Of a stretch of DNA of 7,689 bases, positions 1-6,300 are shown piece by piece (within the stretch, counting starts at the first letter, position 1; every line of letters begins with the position of its first letter). The position numbers and the translations under genes were made by a program. The notes beneath the pieces are model-generated. The model made no database searches. It was not told where the DNA came from and saw only the letters and a program-made list of their open reading frames with translations. The stretch comes from a bacterium (GTDB lineage Bacteria > Bacteroidota > Bacteroidia > Cytophagales > Thermonemataceae): positions 1 through 7,689 of the forward strand of contig JANYGM010000156.1 of NCBI GenBank assembly GCA_025362415.1, in the 5' to 3' direction.

Positions 1-113
1 TACGCAAAACCTATTAAAAACCACCCCTAACCCCTCCTAAAAAGGAGGGGGACAAACTCCCCTCCTTCCTAAGGAGGGGCTGGGGGTGGTTATAGAACTT
101 TTTGCGTAAGTCC
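1..113. mobile_element. MITE-like nested palindromic element, left end cut by the window
   Basis: The first 113 bases form a multi-level palindrome with no coding capacity of their own. The outermost visible arms are TACGCAAAA (1-9) and TTTTGCGTA (100-108), a perfect 9-bp inverted repeat. On the right the arm continues as TTTTGCGTAAGTCC to 113, so the matching GGACT is expected just left of the window. Inside sits the GC-rich core at 19-91, described separately. Short terminal inverted repeats around a structured non-coding core fit a miniature inverted-repeat element moved by a transposase encoded elsewhere. I see no target-site duplication because the left end is missing. It could also act as a terminator for a gene to the left, but mobility is the better explanation because the core recurs inside leuS. 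Confidence 0.6.
19..91. repeat. GC-rich palindromic repeat core, intergenic copy
   Basis: This 73-bp core has outer arms AACCACCCC (19-27) and GGGGTGGTT (83-91) enclosing two hairpins. The first pairs CCCCTCCT (31-38) with AGGAGGGG (43-50) over a 4-base loop. The second pairs CCCCTCCTT (59-67) with AAGGAGGGG (71-79) over a 3-base loop. Folded, it would be a three-way junction. Its reverse complement is nearly identical to positions 5234-5309 inside leuS, differing mainly in the first hairpin loop and in linker length. It is far more GC-rich than the surrounding AT-rich DNA. Confidence 0.9.
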
Positions 114-172
114 TAAATAAATAAAATAACAGAAAAAACAATAATTTACTTCAAAAAGTAGGTATTTTATTG

Positions 173-180
173 TATTTTTG
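173..180 (+). promoter_or_regulatory. Bacteroidota -7 promoter box upstream of the heptose kinase gene
   Basis: TATTTTTG matches the Bacteroidota primary-sigma -7 consensus TAnnTTTG exactly. No clean TTTG -33 box lies at the usual 19-21 base spacing (150-153 reads TTCA), so this is a half-supported promoter. A small inverted repeat, TACTT (147-151) / AAGTA (156-160), lies in the spacer region. The box covers the TTG at 178 that would otherwise extend the reading frame, which argues that translation starts at the ATG at 211. Confidence 0.5.
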
Positions 181-210
181 CACCAATACGTAACTAAAAA
201 CACTAAGCAA

Positions 211-1200
211 ATGCAACACACAGATTTTAAAGAAATTTTTAAGAAGTTTGAAGGAATAAAAGTCCTCATTATTGGTGATGTAATGCTGGATTCTTACGTT
301 TGGGGCGCAGTAAACCGTATTTCACCAGAAGCTCCCGTTCCTATTGTAAATGTGCAGAAACGTGACCAAAGACTTGGTGGAGCGGCAAATGTTGCTCTAA
401 ATGTGCAAGCATTGGGTGCAGAGCCTATTTTGTGTTCTGTGATTGGTAATGATTTGGAAGGAGAAAGTTTGATGCGTTTGATGGCAACAAATGATTTAGG
501 TTTTCACGGGATTGTACAGAGTTTTAGCCGTATAACTACTGTAAAACACCGTATTATGTCTGGCTCACAGCATCTTTTGAGGGTGGATTCTGAAACAGAT
601 AAAAATCTTAATGAAGATGAACAAAACGACCTTTGGAAAAAAATAACTGCTTTAATGCCTGATTGTCAGGTTGTTATATTTGAAGATTATGATAAAGGTG
701 TTTTAAATGGTGAACTTATCCAAAAAATAGTAAATTTTGCATCAGAACGCAATATTCCTACTATTGTTGACCCTAAAAAACGCAATTTCTTAGAATATAG
801 GCACGTAACACTATTTAAACCAAATCTCAAAGAATTAAAAGAAGGTTTAAAAATTGATTTTGATGCAAAAAATCAAACACAATTAGAAGATGCTGTAAAC
901 CAATTAAGAGATTATTTGCAGGCGGATAAAATTCTTGTAACGCTTTCAGAAAGAGGTGTTTATATCCAAAGTGAGAAAGAAAAATACTTGCTTCCTGCGC
1001 ATATACGTAGCATTGCAGATGTAAGTGGGGCAGGTGATACAGTCGTAAGTATTGCAGCACTTTGTTTGGCTCTAAACCTCTCTGATAATCTCACAGCAGC
1101 ACTTTCTAATCTTGGTGGTGGCTTGGTTTGTGAGCATTTGGGCGTTATCCCTATTGATAAAATGGCACTTTTGCAGGAAGCAGAAGAGAATTTGGTGTAA
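211..1200 (+). CDS. rfaE1: D-glycero-beta-D-manno-heptose-7-phosphate kinase (PfkB family, HldE N-domain type)
   Basis: This 329-residue cytoplasmic sugar kinase should phosphorylate D-glycero-beta-D-manno-heptose 7-phosphate at C1, a step toward ADP-heptose for lipopolysaccharide or other surface glycans. GDVMLDSYVWG (residues 22-32) and the following SRISPEAPVP-like stretch (NRISPEAPVP) match the start of the kinase half of E. coli HldE. GGAAN (56-60) is the first PfkB signature. The FEDYDKGVL and DPKKRNF segments also follow HldE. GAGD (273-276) carries the expected catalytic aspartate. The cytidylyltransferase half of HldE is absent, so a separate partner enzyme would be needed. I chose the ATG at 211 over the TTG at 178 because the TTG overlaps a promoter box and the extra 11 residues match nothing in the family. 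It faces the paralog cluster convergently. A related PfkB sugar kinase with another substrate is the main alternative. Confidence 0.82.
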   Translation: MQHTDFKEIFKKFEGIKVLIIGDVMLDSYVWGAVNRISPEAPVPIVNVQKRDQRLGGAANVALNVQALGAEPILCSVIGNDLEGESLMRLMATNDLGFHGIVQSFSRITTVKHRIMSGSQHLLRVDSETDKNLNEDEQNDLWKKITALMPDCQVVIFEDYDKGVLNGELIQKIVNFASERNIPTIVDPKKRNFLEYRHVTLFKPNLKELKEGLKIDFDAKNQTQLEDAVNQLRDYLQADKILVTLSERGVYIQSEKEKYLLPAHIRSIADVSGAGDTVVSIAALCLALNLSDNLTAALSNLGGGLVCEHLGVIPIDKMALLQEAEENLV

Positions 1201-1263
1201 AAAATATTTTAAATAATAAATTATGAGTATATAAATGCCATAAATACATTGTTTGACGTAGTT

Positions 1264-1326
1264 TGTTGTCAGGAGGAAACACATGAATATTTAACCTGAT
1301 GGCTATGGTGGACATACCTGACAACA
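1264..1326. repeat. 10-bp inverted repeat with 43-base spacer
   Basis: TGTTGTCAGG (1264-1273) and CCTGACAACA (1317-1326) are perfect reverse complements. The spacer holds an AGGAGG, a three-codon ATG-to-TAA reading frame at 1283-1294, and a second CCTGA (1295-1299) that could pair alternatively with TCAGG (1269-1273). The pair lies in the convergent gap between the kinase gene and the paralog cluster, so it could be a bidirectional terminator, although there is no T-run. It could equally be a tiny transposon-derived element, because its right arm ends three bases before the broken third paralog copy begins. Confidence 0.5.
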
Positions 1327-1329
1327 CAG

Positions 1330-1347
1330 GAATTTATTATAAGACAT
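1330..1347 (-). pseudogene. Stump of a third copy of the tandem paralog (first six codons only)
   Basis: Read on the minus strand from 1347, the sequence gives ATG and the residues MSYNKF, the same first six residues as both intact paralogs. It then diverges at once and stops within 15 codons. The DNA upstream of this ATG (1348-1431) also matches the DNA upstream of the gene at 1432-2049, including the T-rich run, the TTAGGGTTG stretch and the AGTG-type repeats. This is therefore the 5-prime end of a former third tandem copy whose body has been lost, with the break at about 1330. It is not expected to make a functional product. Confidence 0.75.
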
Positions 1348-1360
1348 TTTTTTAGGGTTG

Positions 1361-1424
1361 AGTGTGTAGTGTTTTTGTCATAATAATGTATTTCACTACA
1401 CACTATTTATTTCACTACACACTA
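1361..1424. repeat. Short strand-switching AGTG repeat cluster (contracted copy)
   Basis: One AGTGTGTAGTG (1361-1371) faces two copies of CACTACACACTA (1394-1405 and 1413-1424), which are its reverse complement. They are separated by a spacer almost identical to that of the larger array at 2063-2199. It is the same spacer cassette with fewer repeat units, so the arrays have expanded or contracted since duplication. It lies downstream of the stop codon of the 1432-2049 gene and could form a hairpin at the 3-prime end of its transcript. Confidence 0.75.
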
Positions 1425-1431
1425 AAAATTA

Positions 1432-2049
1432 TTATTCATTTGCCAAACTTTTATCCAAAATCCATTGCAAAGCTGCGAGTACCTCATAAGGAGCAGTAAA
1501 AGTGAGTGGAATATAGTTAGATTCTATGAATAATTGTTTGTTTTCTAATTTCATAAAACACCACGAAAAAGCATTCGTTACACACCCATAAATGACTTTA
1601 CGAGGGTTTCCTTCTCTTTCATTAAAAATCTGTGCGGCATACATTTCTGCGCCACATTGTCCCCAACCAGTTTCAATTTCACCTTTTTTAGCTTCTACAA
1701 GGCAAATAATGGGAGCTGTTAAAGATGCTCTTTGAGGTTCAGCTGACAGAATAAAATCACAAAAACCATTCAAACCGCTTTTTACATCAACATTAAATTC
1801 ATATCCAGAAAACGAGCTAAAAGTATGTGGATTATTACGCCTAAGTTCTTTCAAAACAGGCACAATAACATATTCAGATTTTGCTTTTTCTGTTGCTAAT
1901 GCTTCTTCTTTCGCATCTTGGAGGCTTTGCAACAAAATAGGACTTTTGGGAAAAATAGGCAAATTTGTAGGCATCCACGCTGTCTGAATTTCATTGATGC
2001 CAAACTGTGTACGCAACATTTCTAGTTTTTTGAATTTATTGTAAGACAT
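1432..2049 (-). CDS. PD-(D/E)XK nuclease-like protein, tandem paralog 2
   Basis: This 205-residue soluble protein has no name I recognise. The motif order resembles the PD-(D/E)XK nuclease fold: a glutamate in an N-terminal helix (E59, in AKSEYV), GLNGFCDF with candidate metal ligand D98, LVEAKKGE giving E119-x-K121, and QCGAEMY (Q131 to Y137), reminiscent of the RecB-type Q-x5-Y motif. Metal-dependent DNA cleavage is an inference from these motifs only. By eye it is about three-quarters identical to the neighbour at 2208-2828, and every candidate catalytic residue is kept. I placed the start at the ATG ending at 2049 because MSYNKFKKLEMLRTQFG is shared with the paralog. The frame stays open 30 codons further upstream only by reading through AGTG-type repeats. 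It starts 158 bases after the paralog stops. No signal peptide or membrane segment is seen. Confidence 0.75.
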   Translation of the reverse strand: MSYNKFKKLEMLRTQFGINEIQTAWMPTNLPIFPKSPILLQSLQDAKEEALATEKAKSEYVIVPVLKELRRNNPHTFSSFSGYEFNVDVKSGLNGFCDFILSAEPQRASLTAPIICLVEAKKGEIETGWGQCGAEMYAAQIFNEREGNPRKVIYGCVTNAFSWCFMKLENKQLFIESNYIPLTFTAPYEVLAALQWILDKSLANE

Positions 2050-2062
2050 TTTTTTAGGGTTG

Positions 2063-2199
2063 AGTGTGTAGTGAGTAGTGTGTAGTGAGTAGTGTATAGT
2101 GAGTAGTGTATAGTGTTTTGTCGTAATAATGTATTTCACTACACACTATTTCACTACTCACTATTTCACTAAATACTACTCACTATTTCACTACACACT
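2063..2199. repeat. Heptamer repeat array that switches strand
   Basis: The left half (2063-2115) is a run of seven-base units of form AGTGNNT: AGTGTGT, AGTGAGT and AGTGTAT alternate to give a 14-base period of almost four copies. After a spacer of about 20 bases, the right half (2136-2199) carries the reverse-complement motif with a mostly 15-base period, in units such as CACTACACACTATTT. One right-hand unit is expanded with extra CTAAATA. The halves can pair as a long imperfect cruciform or RNA hairpin between the two paralogs. It resembles short tandemly repeated heptamers known from cyanobacterial intergenic DNA. It is probably hypervariable in length. Confidence 0.85.
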
Positions 2200-2207
2200 A
2201 AAAATTA

Positions 2208-2828
2208 TTATTCATTTGCTAAACTTTTATCCAAAATCCATTGCCAAGTAGCAAGCACTTTTTGTGGCTCTGTGAATGTGAGTGGCACATAATTTGGGTC
2301 AATAAGTAAATCTTTATTATTTTCTAATTTCATAAAGCACCACAAAAAAGCATTTGTTACACACCCATAAATAGCTTTGCGAGGTTTTCCTTTTTGTTCA
2401 TTAAAAATCTGGGCTGCATACATTTCTGCGCCACATTGTGCCAATCCTTCTTCAATTTCACCTTTTTTAGCTTCCACTAAGCAAATAATAGGAGCAGAAA
2501 TTTCTAACTTTTGAGTTTCTGACGACAAAATAAAATCACAAAAACCATTCAACCCATTTTTAACATCAACATTAAACTCAAAACCTGAAAAGGTATTAAA
2601 ATTATTCAAATTGGTGCGCCTAAGTTCCTTTAAAATAGGCACAACTACGGATTCTGATTTTGCTTTTTCTGTTCCCAATGCTTCTAATTCTGCTTCTTTG
2701 AGCGTTGTCAAAAGTAAATCAGTAGCCGTTTTGAGCAGTAAATTTTTAGGTAGCCACGCTGTTTGAATATCATTGATGCCAAACTGTGTGCGCAACATTT
2801 CTAGTTTTTTGAATTTATTGTAAGACAT
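2208..2828 (-). CDS. PD-(D/E)XK nuclease-like protein, tandem paralog 1
   Basis: This 206-residue protein is the upstream member of the duplicated pair. It keeps the same candidate nuclease residues at the same numbers: E59, D98 in GFCDF, E119-x-K121 in VEAKKG, and Q131/Y137 in QCGAEMY. The conserved ends MSYNKFKKLEMLRTQFG and QWILDKSLANE bracket two variable stretches at about residues 31-50 and 101-110. These could be surface or specificity regions. The ATG follows TAAAAAA, the A-rich context usual in this phylum. It begins only 15 bases after the membrane-protein gene stops, which suggests co-transcription. The upstream DNA here lacks the AGTG-type repeats seen before copies 2 and 3, so this is the original end of the tandem array. 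The function is unknown; nuclease activity is inferred from motif order, not shown. Confidence 0.75.
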   Translation of the reverse strand: MSYNKFKKLEMLRTQFGINDIQTAWLPKNLLLKTATDLLLTTLKEAELEALGTEKAKSESVVVPILKELRRTNLNNFNTFSGFEFNVDVKNGLNGFCDFILSSETQKLEISAPIICLVEAKKGEIEEGLAQCGAEMYAAQIFNEQKGKPRKAIYGCVTNAFLWCFMKLENNKDLLIDPNYVPLTFTEPQKVLATWQWILDKSLANE

Positions 2829-2843
2829 TTTTTAAGGATTTAA

Positions 2844-3257
2844 TCATTTTTTATCACTTTGTAAATAAGCCTGATAAAGATAAACTACCAAACCAATTAA
2901 AAATACAACTACATTTAAAAAATAGAAATCAATGCCCTGCTTAAGAATAGGATAAACAGTTACAAGAGTCTTTTCATCATAAAAGTCATCTAAACCCATT
3001 TCTCTTTCTTGCGGAATACAATTTACAATAATAGTGATACAAGGCAATAGAAACAAAGATATAGCTAAAATTTTATAAGATTTATTGTTCTTTCTAAGGA
3101 AAAAGAAAAATATTAAAAATGATGAAATCAACAATAATAACAATATGAAATCAAATTGAATATATCCAATTGGTTTTTTTACAGAAATAACAAATAAATA
3201 AACCAACACAAGCCATAGAAATGATAAATATAGCATAATTTTCATAAATGTTTTCAT
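2844..3257 (-). CDS. Small four-helix membrane protein of unknown function
   Basis: This 137-residue protein is dominated by hydrophobic segments at about residues 5-26, 34-55, 61-80 and 110-130. A short charged loop, NNKS, lies near residue 58, and a longer polar loop (PQEREMGLDDFYDEK) near 82-96. I do not recognise a family, and there are no catalytic motifs. The start at 3257 follows AAGAGA and seems natural; the ATG four codons later would also work. It is the first gene after leuS on the same strand, separated by the 3271-3303 hairpin, and it stops 15 bases before the first nuclease-like paralog. It may share a transcript with that gene. A functional link with the paralogs is only suggested by adjacency. 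Confidence 0.65.
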   Translation of the reverse strand: MKTFMKIMLYLSFLWLVLVYLFVISVKKPIGYIQFDFILLLLLISSFLIFFFFLRKNNKSYKILAISLFLLPCITIIVNCIPQEREMGLDDFYDEKTLVTVYPILKQGIDFYFLNVVVFLIGLVVYLYQAYLQSDKK

Positions 3258-3270
3258 TCTCTTATATTTT

Positions 3271-3303
3271 AACTTTCCAAAAGTTTTAAACTTTTGGAAA
3301 GTT
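3271..3303 (-). terminator. Perfect 16-bp hairpin after leuS, likely terminator or processing site
   Basis: AACTTTCCAAAAGTTT (3271-3286) and its exact reverse complement (3288-3303) surround one base, so a stem of about 14 bp with a small loop is expected. It begins 13 bases beyond the leuS stop codon on the transcript. No T-run follows on the minus strand (the next bases read AAAATATAAG), so it is not a textbook intrinsic terminator. It may still end or protect the leuS transcript and reduce read-through into the membrane-protein gene. I found no good TAnnTTTG box in the gap, so partial read-through could be how the downstream genes are expressed. Confidence 0.6.
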
Positions 3304-3316
3304 GATAATCAATAAG

Positions 3317-6300
3317 TTAAACCACCAAATTAACAATTTTGCCCATTACCACAATTACTTTTTTGGGTGCTTTGCCCTCCAACCATTTTATCACTTCTGC
3401 ATCAGCTAAAACAGCTTTTTCAATGTCTTCTTTTGATGTTTCTACATCAAAAACCCTGTTTGCACGTACTTTGCCATTGATAGAAATAGGATAATTTACA
3501 CTACTTTCTTTCAAATATCCTTCATTAAAACTAGGAAATTGGGCAAAACTCACACTTTCCTTATGCCCTAAAAGTTCCCACAATTCTTCCGTAATATGAG
3601 GCGCATAAGGAGAAACCAGCACCACAAATTGCTCCAAAATAGCACGTTTATTGCATTTTAATTCCGTAAGTTCGTTGGCGCAAATCATAAAATTACTTAC
3701 AGGCGTATTGAAAGAAAAACGGTCAAAATCATCACTCACACGCTTTATTGCGCTATGCAAAACTTTAAGTTCCGCAGGTGTGGGCGCATCTTCACTCACA
3801 AAAAAATCACCATTATTATTATTTTCCAAGAATTTTTCATTATGAAACAAACGCCACATTTTCCTCAAAAACTTGTGCGTACCATCAATGCCATTCGTAT
3901 TCCAAGGCTTAAACTGCTCCAAAGGACCTAAAAACATCTCATACAAACGCAATGTATCTGCGCCGTAGCGTGCCACCATAGCATCAGGATTGACGACATT
4001 GTACCAACGCTTAGACATTTTCTCTATCTCAACGCCACAAATGTACTTTCCGTTATCTTCCAAGATAAATTCAGCATTAGCCAAATCAGGTGTCCAAGCA
4101 CGAAAAGCAGCCAAATCCAAAATCTCATTTTCTACGATATTGACATCTACGTGCATCTCTGTTGTGTCGTATTGGTCTTTTTTGCCAAAAGAAACAAATT
4201 TATTAGGTTCATTTTTAAGCCTATACACAAAATTACTTCTGCCTTGTATCATTCCTTGGTTGATAAGTTTAGAAAATGGCTCATTGGAGCTAATGAAGCC
4301 CATATCAAACAAAAATTTGTTCCAAAAACGACTGTAAAGCAAATGTCCAGTTGCGTGTTCTGCACCACCAATATACAAATCAACATTTTTCCAATATTGC
4401 TCTTTTTCTTTGCTTACAAAGTCGTTTTCGTTGTTTGCGTCCATATAACGCAACCAATACCAACTAGAACCTGCCCAACCTGGCATTGTAGAAAGTTCAT
4501 ATTCATATTGATTGTTATTATCTTTAAAATTCCAGTTTTCAGCACGTCCCAAAGGTGGCTCTCCTGTTTCTGTTGGCAGATATTTATCAATTTTAGGAAG
4601 TTCCAAAGGTAAATCTTTGTCTTCCAAAAGGTGGGGAATATCATTTTTGAAATAAACAGGCACAGGCTCGCCCCAATAACGCTGACGACTAAAAACCGCC
4701 TCACGCATCTTGTAATTCACTTTTTTCTTACCAAAACCACCCAAAACAGCAAATTCAATTCCTTTGTTAATGGCTTCTTTTGTATCTAAACCATTCAAAA
4801 AACCAGAATTTATCATTTTACCATATTTTTTTTCAGTAGGATTTTCCAGCGTTTCAGTTCCTTCTATTACGTTGATAATGGGCAAGTTAAAGTGTTTTAC
4901 AAAACGGTAATCTCTATCATCAGAACAAGGAACTGCCATTACAACGCCCGTTCCGTAGCCTGCAAGCACATAATCAGCTATCCAAACGGGAACTTGCTCA
5001 TTATTAAACGGATTGGTAACATAACTTCCTGTAAAAACTCCTGAAACGGTTTTTACATCTGCCATACGGTCTCTTTCGGAGCGGTTGGTGGCTTTTTCTA
5101 CATATTCCAAAACGTCCTTTTTTTGCTCATTTGTGGTCAAAAATGGCACTAATTCGTGTTCTGGAGCAATAGCCAAATAAGTTACCCCAAAAATAGTATC
5201 TACACGTGTTGTAAAGACAGTTAAAGGGATTTTAACCACCCCCAGCCCCTCCTTAGGAAGGAGGGGAGTTTTTTGTCCCCCTCCTTCAAAGGAGGGGTTA
5301 GGGGTGGTTTCTTGTTCCCCTCCTTCAAAGGAGGGGTTAGGGGTGGTGTCTTGTTCCCCTCCTTTGAAGGAGGGGTTAGGGGTGGTTTTTTGTTCCCCTC
5401 CTTCAAAGGCTAGCATATTGCTAGGGGTGGTTGTAGTTGTATAAAACGTAATTTCTGCACCAACGCTTTTTCCTATCCAATTTCTTTGTACTTCTTTGAG
5501 AGAATCCGACCAATCTAAGCTATCCAAATCATTCAAAAGGCGTTCTGCATACGCTGTAATGCGCATCATCCACTGGCGCATACGCTTGCGCTCCACAGGA
5601 TAGCCACCACGTTCAGAAACGCCATCTTTTATCTCATCATTGGCAAGCACCGTTCCTAGCGCAGGACACCAATTCACAAAAGCATCAGCTAAAAACGTCA
5701 TACGGTACTTTAAAAGCATATCTGACTTTTGTTTTTCAGAAAAATTTTGCCATTCTTTTTGAGAAAAAACAGGCGTATCTTCATCACAAACCGCACTTTC
5801 TGCCTTAGAAATATTGATATTTCCATTTTTCTCAAACTCTTCTATCAAAACACTAATATTTTGCGCTTTATTGGCTTTTTGGTCATAATAAGCATTAAAA
5901 AGTTGCTTAAAAATCCATTGTGTCCACTTGTAGTAATCAGGCGCAGAAGTGCGTACTTCTCTGTCCCAATCAAAGGAAAAACCTATATTTTGGAGTTGTG
6001 AGATGTATCTCGTAATGTTTTCCTCTGTCGTGAGGGCTGGGTGTTGCCCTGTTTGTATGGCGTATTGTTCAGCAGGAAGCCCAAAAGAGTCAAAACCAAT
6101 AGGGTGAAGTACATTAAAGCCTTTTAAGCGTTTGTAGCGTGCCATAATGTCTGATGCAATGTAGCCAAGCGGATGCCCTACGTGTAAGCCTGCGCCAGAA
6201 GGATACGGAAACATATCTAAAACATAGTATTTAGGCTTTTGTGTATCTTCTGTTGCTTTGTAAAGTTTGCTTTGTTGCCACTTATTTTGCCATTTTTTTT

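Noticed and set aside
178..210. TTG start that would extend the heptose kinase by 11 residues
   Set aside because: The TTG is the end of a good -7 promoter box (173-180), and the added residues do not resemble the family. The ATG at 211 fits the alignment to the HldE kinase domain.
1271..1294. Mini-gene with AGGAGG followed by ATG AAT ATT TAA
   Set aside because: It encodes only three residues, and this phylum does not rely on Shine-Dalgarno sites. The AGGAGG partly overlaps an inverted-repeat arm and is probably coincidental.
2050..2139. Thirty-codon N-terminal extension of the second paralog
   Set aside because: It is a read-through of the AGTG-type heptamer array, giving a HYTLLTIHYSLHTTHYTL-like peptide. 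The other paralog has no such extension and both share the MSYNKF start.
2063..2199. CRISPR-like array
   Set aside because: The units are 7-15 bp, adjoin without unique spacers and switch strand. No cas genes are present.
5221..5406. 61-residue minus-strand frame rich in PPLTPPLKEGN repeats
   Set aside because: It is the second open frame of the palindromic repeat inside leuS. leuS itself is plainly the real coding frame here.
5234..5431. Frameshift or pseudogenisation of leuS
   Set aside because: The block is exactly 66 codons, has no stop in frame, and HVGH, TTRVDT, AVPCSDDRDY and KMSKR are all present in one uninterrupted frame.
3651..6001. Several plus-strand open frames of 64-153 codons opposite leuS
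   Set aside because: They lie wholly within leuS on the other strand, show no recognisable domain and have compositions typical of antisense shadows.
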